Positions 1 to 11,823 of a stretch of 64,000 nucleotides of DNA are shown here, one piece after another. The notes under the pieces were generated by a model. It was not told the DNA's origin. It made no database searches and saw only the letters and a program-made list of their open reading frames with translations. The position numbers were made by a program, and so were the translations under genes. This stretch comes from Mesorhabditis belari. Taxonomy: Eukaryota > Nematoda > Chromadorea > Rhabditida > Rhabditidae. The stretch is from positions 248,001 through 312,000 of the forward strand of contig CAUEEP010000875.1 in NCBI GenBank assembly GCA_958450365.1, in the 5' to 3' direction. Numbering within the stretch: the first letter of the stretch is position 1; the number at the start of each line of letters is the position of its first letter.

Positions 1-138
1 TTGTAAAAGTTGACCTCAAAAGACCTCAAAAGATCTCAAAAGTGATCTCAGTTTTCAAAAGAAGTTTTCAAAAGAGTTTAATTAGTTTTCAAAAGAAGAT
101 AAAGTCTAGAATTGGCTACATTTAAAACTGGCACTGAA

Positions 139-398
139 AAGCTTGTCAATTCTGGGACTGCCAACAAGGCTTGTCAATCCTGGGACTACCAACAAGGCTT
201 GGCAATTCTGGGATTGCCAACAAGGCTTGGCAATCCTGGGACTGCCATCTAAGCTTCTCAATCCTGGGACTGCCATCTAAGCTTGTCAATTCTGGGACTG
301 CCATCTGAACTTGTCAATTCTGGGACTGCCATCTAAGCTTGTCAATTCTGGGACTGCCAACAAGGCTTGACCCTTCTGGGACTGCCATCTGAGCTTTG
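139..398. repeat. Tandem repeat, unit about 28 bp (CTTGTCAATTCTGGGACTGC)
   Basis: About nine degenerate copies of a unit containing 'aattctgggactgcca' followed by 'acaaggc' or 'tctaagc'. A shorter block of the same unit returns at 1841-1925. It lies in the 5' intron or flank of the RING gene. Confidence 0.85.
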
Positions 399-1007
399 AT
401 GCCATTGCCATAACTTTGAGCTCAAATTTCTTGATGTTCAATTGTACTGTTCAGCTGTTCAATTGTACTAGTTTTCGAAAACTGGGGAAAGCTGGGGAAA
501 CCTTGGGAAAGCTTGGGAGAATCCAAGAGAGCTCAGGGTTTATCCAAGAGAGCGCCGAGCAGCTTTGGATTAGCTTTTGAATGGGATAAAGGGTAAATCT
601 ATATGAAATAATTGTAAATATCGATAGAAAATAGTCAAATAGAGATGAAATTCGCTTGATTTTAAGGCTATTTTGGATAAGTTTTTCAATAAAAGAGATT
701 CCTTTTCGTAGAAATAGGCTATTAAGTTTATTTTTATCTAGATAACTCTAAATCTATAACAAAAAAAGGCCTAAAATAGATTAAAGACGTAATTTCATAC
801 ATCTTAAAACTATTTACAAGTTTGTGAGCTAAAAGAGTTACCCCTTTCACGTCCGGCTGAGCGTCACAGCTCGTCGAACAGGTGAAAAGCTAAAGCGGAG
901 GCTTTTGGGCGGTTTATAAACGCTGAAAAGCTGAAAAGCTATCATTTTATAAGCTGAATATCTATTTCTATTTATTTCTACTTATCAAATTCATCAAATA
1001 CTTTCAG

Positions 1008-4000
1008 GTGGTTGCAGCCTCGTCCTCTCAAGTCGCACAAGTTTCCCAGTCATCTGTGCAACAAGTGACGCGACCTGTTGCTCAAAATCCTCCCCCACCA
1101 CCGCCACAATCGATTACCCAACAAATTCAGGTGAGCAAAGATTTTAAAAGACATTTACTGTAATTATTCTAAAAGAAAAGCTATCTATAGAAGCGTCACG
1201 TAGTCTATTTCCTCTCAAACAAACGCTCAAATCTCGACACTGAGTTGACTCTCAAACAAACGCTTATAACTCGACACTAGTACGTTTGTTTCTGCTCACT
1301 TTGATATCAAATTAAAGTAGAAAGATAGGGGAATTGTTTCAACTATTACATGTATTTATAGCTTTAATCAGCGCTTAGAAAACGATGATTGAAAATGAGG
1401 AAAAATCGGATTTTTTTGCCACTTTTCAATCATTTTTTTCTAAGCGCTGGTTAATACTAAAAATATGTGTTATAGCTCAAAAAATAGCCTATCCTCTCTA
1501 CTTTAATTTGATACCTAAGCGTGCAGAAATAAACGTAGTAGTGTCGAGTTATAAGCGTTTGTTTGAGAGTCAACTCAGTGTCGAGATTTGAGCGTTTTTT
1601 CTGAGGAAATAGACTACGCGACGCTTCTATAGAGGGCTGTTCTATAAGCTTTTCTATTTTTTTTCTTTTTATTTTCTATAGAAGGCTTTTCTATAAGCTT
1701 TTTTTCCCTTTTAAATCTTTCACATAATGATCTCACAAAAAGAAAAGAATCAAAAAGTTCGAATATTTCTTTAAAAGGAAAAAAAAGTTCTAAATAATTA
1801 GCTTAATGATAAGAGAAATTAGAGAAAATCACCTGTTCTTTAACATGTCAATCCTGGGACTGCCAACAAGCCTTGTTAATCCTTGGACTGCCAACAAGGC
1901 TTGTTAATCCTGGGACTGCCATCTAAGCTTTGATGGCATTGCCATAACTTTGAGCTCAAATTTCTTGATGTTCAGCTGTTCAATTGTAATAGTTTTCAAA
2001 TCAGACAGCTCGACACCAAGAAATTTGAGCTTAAAGTCAGATTGGCAAAGGGGGCGGGGCCAAAAAGACCTTTTATACGCGCCCCGCCCCTTTTCCCATT
2101 CTATAAGCTTTTTTCCCTTTTAAATCTTTCACATAATGATCTCACAAAAAGAAAAGAATCAAAAAGTTCGAATATTTCTTTAAAAGGAAAAAAAGTTCAG
2201 CTTAATGATGAGAGAAATTAGAGAAAATCACCTGTTTCTCTAACATTTTTTCGCATTTTTCAGAATCTTCAATCAAATTCCAATCAGCAAACGATTCAAA
2301 ACACGCCAATTTCTTCTGTTTTATCGGTGAGTTGTTTAAATCAGTTAGAGCGGAAAGGAAAACTAGAACTAAACTAGATAGTTTTTTTAAGCTAGATTAT
2401 AGTAGTAAGCTTTTTATAATATCGAAATACCGTAATTTGATGTGTTTACATCGAAATCCACTAGAAATCTACTTCTTCTACTTTTCTTGGCAATTCCTTT
2501 ATTTCTTGATTAGCTGAATATCTTTCTGTTTAGCTGAATATCTTTCTTGATTAGCTGAATATCTTTCTGATTAGCTGAATATCTTTCTGGTTAGCTGAAT
2601 ATCTTTCTGGTTAGCTGAAGATCTTTCTGGTTGGCTGAATATCTTTCTGATTGATATCTGATTGATATCTGATTGCTTCTCCTTTTCAGTTGCCCACAGT
2701 CCCACTCCAATCCTCCCTCCCACCCACTCTTCCATCATCGATGCGATCAGTAACAATGCGACTCAAGCGCAACGCGCCACATCAAAATCAAATCTCCCGA
2801 CTATCATCTAAAGTTTGTTTTTTTTGGTTAGAAAATAGAAATATACTTGTAAAATAGTTTTAGTAGACTTTAAAGATGTTTTTTTTAGGTCAGAAGAGTT
2901 GAGGGACGACCGTCTGGCGATGCTGAACTCTCTCCGAATGAACCGCCGTCAACCTCACAAATCCAACGCACTCCATCCCTTGCACTCGGGCAAATGCAGG
3001 TAAGGGTTATTTTAAGAGAAAAGCTGTAGTTTTCTAGGAGAAAAACTGTAGTTTTCTAAGAGAAAGTACTGTAGAATACGAGGGATATTAACCGAAGACT
3101 TTTACTAAATCGTTTGAGGATTTATAGACCTTTGACTGTATAGATCTGTAGATTTTTGACTATAGTATAGCATCAGGGAGGCTTTATATTATAGCTGAAT
3201 AGCTTTACTGAGTTGTAGCTATATTATAGCTATATTATAGCTGATTTTTGAAGCAAAAAGCAAAAGAATTGGCGGCTAGAGGAGGCGAACCCGTCCTCCC
3301 CCTTCCGGTCGTTTTAGAGACGAGCGCGTTAACCACTCGGCCATGCTCGTTAACCGGCCGAGCATGCCATGCAGGTGTTAAGGACTCGCGTTAACCGGCG
3401 GGGTTAACCACTCGCTCAGCATGACCGCTGACCACTAGTATATGGCGCAGTGCGAGCGCGCTTGTCTCTAGCCCACACGACCCGGGTTCGACTCCCGGCC
3501 GTGTCGGTTTTGGCTTTTAAATTTGGTTTTTTCAAAATTTAAAAACCTTTTCCATAACTACATGTAATTCTAAGTCAAACTAACTATAATTTATTTGAAA
3601 CGGTCCTCTGGGGGCAGATGAATGGCTCGTACAGACAGACAGACAGACAAACAAACACAGCTCTTATATCTAGCTGAATATCTTTACTGAATCATAGCTA
3701 AACAGCTTATTGTCTTATAGCTGAATAGCTGTACTGTACTGTACGTTGTGTAAGTACTGTACGCTATATAAGTTATGAGTTCTGAGCTCTAGCGACAGTA
3801 TGTCAAATTAAAATTAAGTTTAACGAAAGAACTAGACTTTTTAGCTAAAATACAGTAGATTTAGAACTATTTAGCTAACGAAAAATCAAAAGATTGTCGA
3901 CACAAAGCCATCAAAACTATCTATTACCTTTTCAGCTGTGCACAAATTGCCAAGAGGGTGCCCGTGCTTGCATCGGCTGTGTCCCTTGCCATCACTGTGT

Positions 4001-6533
4001 CTATTGTCAACACCATCAAGCCGCCACTTCCACAAATCCATCAAATCTCCATCAACGATCACTCGCTCAACCGAATCCCATTGGATCTTCTCCACTTCTC
4101 CATTGCTCACACAACTCTTCCACTTCTACTTCACAAACGGTGCCCAGTCCAGTCGGTGTCCAACAAGTGCAACGGGATCAGGCTGCAGCCGCTTTGCAAC
4201 AGGTTTGGTTATGATTTTTGCTACATCGGACTGAGTACAGTACAGATCCTCTAAAGTAAGCCTCTAGAGCTATAGGATTATTGTAGGTTTAGAGGATTAA
4301 TATAGGCCTACTAAAGCTTTGGGTGATTACTCTAGCTCTGAAGATACTGCTTTCTTATTACTGTCACTCTAGAGGATTATTGTGGCTTTAGATAATTACT
4401 GTAGCTCTAAAGGATTACTGGAAGATTACTGTAGCTCTGAAGAGACTGCTAACCTCGCATTACTGTAGCTCTAGAGGATTACTGTAGGTCTAGAGGACTA
4501 CTGTAACTCTAGAGGATTACTGTGGGTCTAGAGGATTTCTGTAGGTCTAGAGGATTCCTGTAGGTCTAGAGGATTCCTGTAACTCTAGAGGGCTACTGTA
4601 GTTCTAGAGGATTTCTGTAGGTCTAGAGGATTCCTATAGCTCTAGAGGATTACTGTAACTGTAGAGGATTCCTGTAACTCTAGAGGATTACTGTAGCTCC
4701 AGAGAACTACTGTAGCTCTAGAGAATTACTGTAGCTCTGGATTCCTATAAACTTGATTACCGCACCAAAAACCAAAACTCCTGTAACCCAAGAATTGCAG
4801 GCTCACGCGGCCGCAGCTAGTACGGCAGCCTCGCTACAAGAGCAAGCCTTATTACGCTATCGAACGCTGAACGAAGCGATCTGGACACGACAATTGTCAG
4901 CTTTTGACGCGACAACGAATGTGGCTGCTACACAAATGACCGCATCTCCAGCACAATTGTTGACCCCGTTTACCCTACGACAACTCTCACTCACCTCACA
5001 GCCATTGTTCGTCGTACCAAGGCCAGGGTTTCCGACATCGGTGAGTTGATTTTCTTCATCTATTTACTATTCGATACTATTCGATACTGTAAATCGTTGA
5101 TTACTGTAGCTACGAGTTAGATAAGTAAGCTATAGTAAGCTATAAGTAAGCTATAAGTAAGCTATAGCTATTGGCCAGCTATAGTGAGCTATAGTAAGCT
5201 ATAAGTAAGCTATAGCTATTGGCCAGCTATAGCTAAGCCTTAAGCCTAGAATTGAAGCTTTTTAAAGTCTATTTTTTGATTTGAGATTTCAGCAGTCTAT
5301 TTTTTGATTTCAGCACTAAAGCACAAAAGCAATAGTCGAATTTTCAGATTCAAAATGCGACTCGTTTGGATGGATTTGTGTTGGCCACACTTCCCCCGGA
5401 ATTCGTCGATGTTCGCCCGCTTGAGCGACAACATGCAACAACGGTTTTTGGTGGTCAACCTGTCGCTGAACCGCAACCCGTCGGCGCATCACTGGCTGAC
5501 ATTGAGAAATTCACTGAAAGGAATGAATTCGTCAAAGATGTCGAGGTGAAAATCAGCTTCAATTATTTGCATTTAATTATTTTCTTGAATTTATTTAATT
5601 AATTTAATTTCTTGACTCAATTTGAATACCGAAATTTCTAGGTACCTGAGAATGAGAAAGAGCGATGCACTGTTTGTTTAATGGAATTTGAGACGGGCGA
5701 AGGAGTGAGGAAGCTTCGATGCACACATCTCTTCCATGTTGATTGCATTGACAAGTTCGTTTTTTTCTTTTGATATTTGATAGGCTTAGGCTAAGCTTAG
5801 GCTAAGCTTAGGCTGGCTCAAGCTTAGACTAGGCTTAGACTAGGCTCAGGCTTAGACTAGGCTCAGGCTTAGACTCAGACTTAGGGCTTAGGTTTAGGTT
5901 TAGGCTCAGCTTCAGCAGAGCTTAGGGCTGACTGTAGATCAACTGTAAAGCCAGCATTGGTTTCCAGACTTGGTTTTGACTGGCACAGGTACTCTTCGTA
6001 CTCTTTGTACCTGTGCCAGTCAAAACCAAGTCAGGAAACCAATGTTGGCTTTACTGTTGACCTAATGTACCTGGCTTTTGACTGTCAGTATACTTCAGTA
6101 TACAAGAAATGTGGAAAGTGCCAGTCAAGACTGAGCTAAATCCTAGGTTTTAAGCTCTAGATTTCTAGGTTAAAGCCAAGACCAAGCTAATTCAAGTCTA
6201 CGAATTTAAGGCTAGCTTTGGCTTGATAGGGTGCCGGCTAAGCCTAGGCCTAGGCTTAGATCTTAAGCTTAGGCTAGGTTCAATTAGGGACAGATTAAGT
6301 GCTTGTGTCAAGAGTATCAAGTCTGCTGGTCGATCGAGATCGAGATCGAGTGTTTAGCGAACAATCTACTGATTATCTAACATAATATAATTACAATATG
6401 ATTCCAATATGATTCCAATATTCTTTAAAACAGATAGAACATTGATTCTCCTTTCAGATGGCTTGTCTACAACAAGAAATGTCCGGTTTGTCGTGTCGAG
6501 GTTGATTGCCCGGCAAAGACACTACTCGTCTAA
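1008..6533 (+). CDS. RING-H2 E3 ubiquitin ligase, Arkadia/RNF111-like (5' end outside window)
   Basis: Nine exons join in one frame: 1008-1130, 2264-2326, 2690-2812, 2889-2999, 3936-4202, 4801-5040, 5348-5545, 5642-5754 and 6458-6533 (TAA), about 437 residues. All junctions are phase 0 except the last, which splits the codon for the Trp in [13 protein letters not shown]. The C-terminus is a RING-H2 finger: CTVC, 14 residues, CTHLFHVDC, then CPVC, giving C3H2C3 metal ligands. Layout and the KW spacing resemble the C-terminal RING of Arkadia/RNF111-type ligases, which recruit an E2 enzyme to ubiquitinate substrates. Upstream is Gln/Ser/Pro-rich low-complexity sequence, and exon 5 (3936-4202) has a second Cys cluster starting [14 protein letters not shown] with later HHC and YC. 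No start codon with exon support was found before 1008, so the gene probably begins upstream. The family call rests on the RING only. Confidence 0.8.
1190..1640. mobile_element. Foldback MITE in RING gene intron 1
   Basis: The block starts 'gaagcgtcacgtagtcta' and ends with its inverse near 1630. The arms contain 'caaacgctcaaatctcgac', 'tatcaaattaaagtag' and 'gcgctggttaata' in both orientations around a centre near 1415. The same family occurs at 55380-55812. No coding capacity; the short open frame inside is incidental. Confidence 0.75.
1841..2215. repeat. Composite repeat in RING gene intron 1
   Basis: Copies of the 139-398 unit are followed by an inverted pair around 'tttgagctcaaatttcttg' and 'caagaaatttgagctt', then 'ttatacgcgccccgcccc'. 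Related sequence is at 14700-15060. The stretch 'taagctttttttcccttttaaatctttcacataatgatc' (1697-1737) is directly repeated at 2103-2143. Confidence 0.6.
3262..3347 (-). pseudogene. tRNA-derived sequence, Ser/Leu type, degenerate
   Basis: On the minus strand the D-arm consensus 'atggccgagtggttaacgc' is followed by a weak anticodon arm with loop CTCTAAA, a purine-rich variable region and a T-loop-like 'gggttcgcc'. The acceptor ends do not pair, so this is more likely a tRNA relic or tRNA-derived SINE head than a working tRNA. Confidence 0.4.
3436..3508 (+). pseudogene. tRNA-derived sequence with perfect T-arm
   Basis: 'tatggcgcagtgcgagcgcg' resembles a D-arm and 'ccgggttcgactcccgg' is a perfect five-pair T-arm. 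The anticodon stem and acceptor stem do not close. Adjacent to the previous tRNA-like piece, in intron 4 of the RING gene. Confidence 0.4.
4240..4745. repeat. Tandem repeat, unit about 20 bp (CTCTAGAGGATTACTGTAG)
   Basis: About 20 degenerate copies fill RING gene intron 5. The unit contains an XbaI-like palindrome TCTAGA. Confidence 0.9.
5098..5236. repeat. Short tandem repeat (AAGCTATAAGT)
   Basis: Alternating 'taagctata' units with two copies of 'gctattggccagctatag', in RING gene intron 6. Confidence 0.8.
5780..5925. repeat. TTAGGC-like tandem repeat
   Basis: Runs of 'aggcttagactaggctcaggc' and 'ttaggtttaggttta' in RING gene intron 8. The 6-bp core matches degenerate nematode telomere repeat (TTAGGC). 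Confidence 0.75.
5937..6066. repeat. Long near-perfect hairpin
   Basis: Arms of about 55 nt run from 'agatcaactgtaaagccag' to 'gactggcacaggta' and back through 'tacctgtgccagtc' to 'ctggctttacagttga' with about four mismatches, around a loop of about 16 nt. It lies in the last intron of the RING gene. It could be a small MITE or a source of a small RNA. Confidence 0.8.
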
Positions 6534-7140
6534 TCAAAACTTGAAGAAAGAACCCTTTATTCCTTCAAAAAGCACACTTCAATGCTTCTGTGATATTCAG
6601 AAAACATTTTTTAAAGCTATGAAATGATGAAAATCTAGGCTAGCCAATTGTTATTTCATTCTTTGTGATTTCTCTCGCTTTTTTTCTCTTCAACGCCTTT
6701 CCGCTGAGAATTTTGCTAGATTTCTCTTCTATTTCTTTTTTTCTCATTTTATCCGGTATCGCTTAAATTAGCAGCTTTTTCAATACCGTATTCTTTGAAT
6801 AGATTTAGGTTACTGCAGCCTTCAATTACTCTACTTGATTACTCTAGAGACTAGAGTAATAGTCTAGTCTCTAGAGTAAGCAGTCTAGAGTTACGAGTTC
6901 GAGAGCTCGAGAGTTCAAGAGTTCAAGAGTTCCAGAGTCCAAGAGTTCCAGAGTTCGAGAGTTCAGGAGTTCGAAAGCTCGAGAGTTCAAGAGTTCGAGA
7001 GTTCGAGAATCCGTAGCTGTACAGATTACAGTCAAAACTGAAACCTATTTACTTACAAAAAAGCTGTCTATTCAAAGATTACGGTACAAGAGATGCACAA
7101 ATTCGAACAAGATCAAGAATTCTTCAAAAGTTGACCAAAA
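6534..7140. other. Intergenic region with (GAGTTCGA)n repeat
   Basis: After the RING gene stop there is AT-rich sequence and, at 6890-7012, about 12 copies of 'gagttcgagagttcaagagt'. No exon or RNA gene seen. Confidence 0.6.
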
Positions 7141-7149
7141 TCAAACAGG

Positions 7150-7322
7150 ATCTTGGCTAAGGCTTAGGCTTAGGCTCAGGCTTAGGCTCAGGCTCAGGCT
7201 TAGGCTTAGGCTCAGACTTAGGTCCAGGCTAAGGCTCAGGCTCAGGCTTAGACTTAGGCTTAGGTTTAGGCTTAGGTCCAGGCTCAGGCTCAGGCTAAGG
7301 CTCAGGCTCAGGCTTAGGACCA
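7150..7322. repeat. Interstitial telomere-like array (TTAGGC/TCAGGC)n
   Basis: About 28 units of a 6-bp repeat reading 'ggcttaggctcaggc'. The consensus TTAGGC is the known telomere repeat of many nematodes; many units have T to C at position 2. Confidence 0.8.
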
Positions 7323-7990
7323 AAATGAAACAAGATCTTCGCTAAAATTTGTGCATTTTTTCAAAAAAACAAACATTTAAGAATGTTATCTATCAAAAAT
7401 TCTTAAAAATTCAAAAATTATCCGAAATTTTATGCTGCCATATGCTACAAAAAACTGTTTTCGTTTTTCTTTTCAAATTCCCATCGAAAAAGAGCAACTT
7501 TTAAAGTGAGAATGGGTTGAATACCGTAAAATGGTCGGTATCCATTCATTTTTTTTTGTTTTTTGTTTTCTAGCAGGGTTGCTCTTCCGCTTAGAGATAC
7601 TCAATTGTGCTCCGCTTGAAAATTTTCTAAATTTTCTAAATCTTTTATTCTCGAAAATCCCGATCCTATGCTCGTTTTCTAAAAGATGGAGAAAGCTACC
7701 GTATTCTATTGTAAGATGTTAGATGTTAGATGTTAGATGTAGGATGTTAGATGTAGGATTTGGTGAAAACTATCGTAATACCTATAGAAAAGCTACTGTA
7801 CTCTATCGTTAGGCGATCTTTTAGTCAAAACTGCAGTAGCTACAGTAATACTTGTAGAAAAGCTACCGTATTCTTGGCCTTTACTAGCCTATTGGGATTA
7901 CGGTAGCTTATTGGGTTTACGGTGGCTTATTGGGTTTACGGTAGCCTACCGGGATTACGGTAGCTTATTGAGATTACTTAATAGACATGG
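7323..7990. other. Intergenic region, no gene seen
   Basis: AT-rich sequence, a short 'gatgttagatgttag' array near 7710-7755 and several 'cttattgggattacggtag' units at 7880-7975. No supported gene. Confidence 0.55.
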
Positions 7991-7994
7991 TTTT

Positions 7995-8545
7995 TTGGCA
8001 AAATCAGATTGAATCGGGTTAGCCTGATTGGTCGGATCTCTTGATCGGATTGGATCGGGTTAGCCTGATTGGTCGGATGGATCAGATCGGATCGGGCTAG
8101 CTCGATTGATCGGATCTATCTGATCGGATTGGATCGGGTTAGCCTGATTGGTCGGATGGATCAGATCGGATCGGGCTAGCTCGATTGATCGGATCTATCT
8201 GATCGGATTGGATCGGGTTAGCCTGATTGGTCGGATGGATCAGATTGAATCGGGTTAGCCTGATTGGTCGGATGGATCAGATTGAATCGGGTTAGCCTGA
8301 TTGGTCGGATAAATCAGATCGGATCGGGCTAGCTCGATTGGTCGGATTGGATCGACCTAGCCTGATTGGTCGGATCTATCGGATCAGATTGGATCGGCTT
8401 CGATCGGGTTAGCCGACGGATCTGATTGGGCTAGCCCGTCCGGTTGAATGGATCGGATCGGTCCTGATTCGATCAGATCCAATAAATCCCAATCCAATAA
8501 ATCCTAATCCAATAAACCCTGATCCAATAAATCCCGATCCGACAA
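7995..8545. repeat. GATCGG-rich tandem repeat with higher-order unit of about 80 bp
   Basis: Repeated 'ggatcgggttagcctgatt', 'ggtcggatggatcagatc' and 'gggctagctcgattgatcgg' blocks alternate in a higher-order pattern, ending in 'gatccaataaatcc' units. Dense in GATC. Confidence 0.85.
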
Positions 8546-8974
8546 CCATGTCTATAACTTAGTCTCTAGGATACGTTAGTTTTTTGGATTACGGTAACTT
8601 ACTGGTCCCAAATCCTGGTCTGGATTACAGTGACTTAAAGCCTACGAGGATATGGCAGCTTGCTACAGAGCGTATAAATTACAGTAGCTTTCTTACTGCT
8701 ATTACGTTGACTTACTCAGATCAGCTATTACGATAACTTACTAGAATTACGGTAGCTATTAAGATTCCTTTTCCTGGCGTACCTTTTAGAAAACGATGCA
8801 TCACCGAATTTTCCCAAATCCTGGTCGTGTTTTCCGTTTCTCTTGTGATTTTCCTCGTTTTTTTTTTTTTTTCATTGCTAGACAAATATTTCAATTGAGG
8901 TTATTCAATGTTTTCTTTTTTGTTTAATGTCCAAAACTTTGTTTAGAATTGAAAGGACATTTAGACAAAAATTG
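8546..8974. other. Intergenic region, no gene seen
   Basis: Simple 'ttacggtagctta' type motifs and AT-rich sequence; nothing supported as a gene. Confidence 0.5.
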
Positions 8975-10260
8975 ATCGATCTGTGCGTTATCTTGAACCT
9001 CAAACAGTTTTAATAAATTCGTTTTGCTATATGAAACTTGGAAGAGCACAAAATTAGACAAAAGTTAGACAAAAAAGACAAAAATTGGACCAGAATGACA
9101 AAAATTAGACAAAAATGAGACAAAAATGACAAAAATGAGACAAAGGTCAAACAAAATGCAGAGTTTGGGGTGCGACCCGCTTTAGCCTTATCAACGAGGA
9201 TGATTCTGCTTAAGAATGGCCGAATAGCACAAAAGGTTAAAAAGGATTTCCCCAAAAGCGCTTACAACGTAACAAGAACACGTAGTATCCAACATAAGAT
9301 TAATACTCTTGAGAAGAGTACAGATCCGATTGATACTACGTCGATGGTGACACAAATGTTAGTAAGCTCTCTCTCTACAATGTTAAACCAGTTATCTAAA
9401 CAGGATTTAAAACCTGAAGGGTAGCATAAAGTAAAGTGAATTTTATAACGTTACTGTTTATTAGTACAGTACAGTTTATTAGTACAGAACCGAAATGCAA
9501 CAATACCCATTACAAAAACAGCATGCGCACCAAAAATGAAACAACAAAATCCCCCAAGAAAGAAGGCAAAAACCCGCAGACCAAAAAAAATCATTTCGGG
9601 AAGCGAGAAAAAAGACGAAAAATGCGACGCGAATAATTGCAAAATAGCAACGCAAATAGGAAGGAAACGGACGCGACCGCAGTACAGAGTTACATTTCGC
9701 TAAATATCCTGAATATCATGAATATCCACCCATAAAAAGAATGTCCGTTAAACAGGGTTCATAGCGCATAAGACCTCCCCTCAAGATGACGACGAGTTTT
9801 ACCTGTGCCGTCTCTAATTTTGTCATTGGAGATTTATCATCTTGGGACAGTTCTAACGACATGTCGAAACTCCAAAGAATCTTGCCACTTCAAGAATTCG
9901 ACTTCGAAAGAATTCAAATTCGACTAGAGAAAAGTGCAATTTGTTTTGTATCTATAGAACTGCATTTTCATAGAACCGCTCATAGGTTCATAGCGCATAA
10001 GACCTCCCCCCAAGATGCACAGGTGAAATCGATAGCCGTAACAGCACCAAAATTCCGCTGAATACCCTGGCGAGTCGAATTGGTCATCCATTGCGTTATC
10101 TTGAACCTCAAACAGTTTTAATCAATTCATTTTGCTATATGAAACTTGAAAGAGCACAAAATTAGACAAAAGAGACAAAAATTAGACAAAAAAGAAAAAT
10201 TAGACAAAAAAAGACAAAAATCACACAAAGATCAAACAAAATGCAGTACAGAGGCACATT
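8975..10260. mobile_element. Segment bounded by direct repeats of about 130 bp, possible retroposon relic
   Basis: The block 'gcgttatcttgaacctcaaa' through 'aagagcacaaaattagac' at 8978-9130 recurs in the same direction at 10091-10240. 'ttcatagcgcataagacctc' also occurs twice (9758 and 9988). Between them an open frame (9170-9424) gives an 84-residue hydrophilic product that I do not recognise. No reverse transcriptase motif is visible, so an LTR element is only one possibility. Confidence 0.4.
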
Positions 10261-10611
10261 TCTTTCTAAAAGTCAACCCATTTTAGAGAAACTACCGTAA
10301 TCTGCCTGTAATTTTCATCGATTAGACCAATTTAACCCATCGATTAGCCCGATTAGCCCGATTAGGCCAATTAGGCCGAGCGGAGCCGAGCGGGGCCGAG
10401 CGATTTGTGGAATTGGTTAAAATGTTTATTGTGATGGGCTGGATGGGGCATGCCTTATTATGTTCAGGATAAATTGTCCAAAACCTCAAACCAAGCCTTG
10501 TGCGCATGGACTAGTGCCATCGGGTTACCAAATACACTTTAGCAAAAGCCATTTTCTAAAGCGTACGGTTCCAATACGGTTACATTACGGTTCCTATTTT
10601 GATTTAATACG

Positions 10612-10760
10612 GTATTTAGTCTAGATTGGGGTATTCAGTCTTGATTAGTGTATTCAGTCTTGATTAGGGTATTCAGTCTTGATTAGGGTATTCAGTCTTG
10701 ATTAGTGTATTCAGTGAGATTCTCTGGATTACGGTATTCAGTCTAAATTAGGGTATAACC
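10612..10760. repeat. Tandem repeat, unit 19-20 bp (TATTCAGTCTTGATTAGGG)
   Basis: Six or more copies of 'gtattcagtcttgattagg' in intergenic sequence. The stretch 10260-10610 holds a GC-rich 'gattagcccgattaggcc' cluster and no gene. Confidence 0.8.
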
Positions 10761-11815
10761 AATACGGTCCCAATACGGTTCCTATTTTGATCTAATACGA
10801 CATTATATCCACATTTTAGAAACAACGTTAACACATTGACGACAAGGAATCAAAGAATGAAAAGCCAAATCCCCAGAAATCTGCACATTAGGCCTTAAAA
10901 TACTCTACAGAGTGGTTCAAAATTATAGCAACTCGACATTTTCTGTCTAACTTGATAACTTGATAGTCATCCATACTCTTTTCGATGTTTTTAAATTGAA
11001 AATAACATGAGTTCCTACGGCAGAAAGGTTGCTTTTGGTTGGAAACGTTTTTTTTTGTTAATTTTATATGATTCTTTAGAGTTGAGACGCACTAATCACC
11101 CCGTCGACTCTACCATTTTCGCTAGTAGGAGACATCCTTGGGCATTTATTGAGTCTTTGATGTAGGAGAGCATTTCATTTGACGACTATCATCTCCCGCA
11201 ATGTTGTAGAGCTTCTAGTGGGGTCGAGTCGCTTCAGAAGTCGCTCCTCCAGCCAGGAGAGAGTGAAGAGAGAGATTTGAAGTGAAGAGACAGCCAACCC
11301 AGCGATTTAAAGAGGTTTAAGAGGTCGTTGTCGTTTGTAAAAATAAAGTAAAAGAAGAAAATATAGGAAGAGAGGGGCGAGCGCGGTCGAACGGGGCCAA
11401 GCGGGGCCAAGGGGCCAAATGGGCCCGAGCACGGCCGGCTTTACACTCTATCCACCGCAAAATAAAGCACTGAATATGTTTAAAAGCGATTACGCTTCTT
11501 CTGTTTCCTATTATGCATTAAATGGTACTGTTAAGCAGGTGTAGAAACACATTTTTTCAATTTCTTCTACCCAAAACACTTTGAATTTTTTGTTAAAAAT
11601 GTTTTATGAAAAGCTATTTATTTACTGCTTGCAGAAAGCGATTTTCTTCACGTTTTCTATTTGAATAAATGAAAGAAATTGATGGTTTGAGATAGAGAAA
11701 TGCCAATTCTTTCAAATTGGCACTTTCTTTCTCGCTACTTTCTCGATTTTTCTCGATTTTGAGCCTTTTATTTTTTTCACGTTCACGAGTTCACGAATAG
11801 CCCTAGAATTGTTCG
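10761..11815. other. Intergenic region, unidentified, with AATAAA
   Basis: Contains non-repetitive sequence at 11070-11420 ending in 'aaaaataaagtaaaagaag', which could be the end of a processed transcript or a retroelement flank, but no open frame of note on either strand. 'gttaacacattgacgaca' at 10828 resembles a TIR also seen near 62838. Confidence 0.4.
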
Positions 11816-11823
11816 TTTTTCGA

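Noticed and set aside
7141..7323. Open frame encoding Leu-Ser repeats
   Set aside because: It lies wholly in the TTAGGC-like array; a 6-bp repeat leaves a frame open by default.
9436..9642. Basic 66-residue frame and its antisense
   Set aside because: Low-complexity Lys/Arg-rich translation of A-rich DNA with no gene structure.
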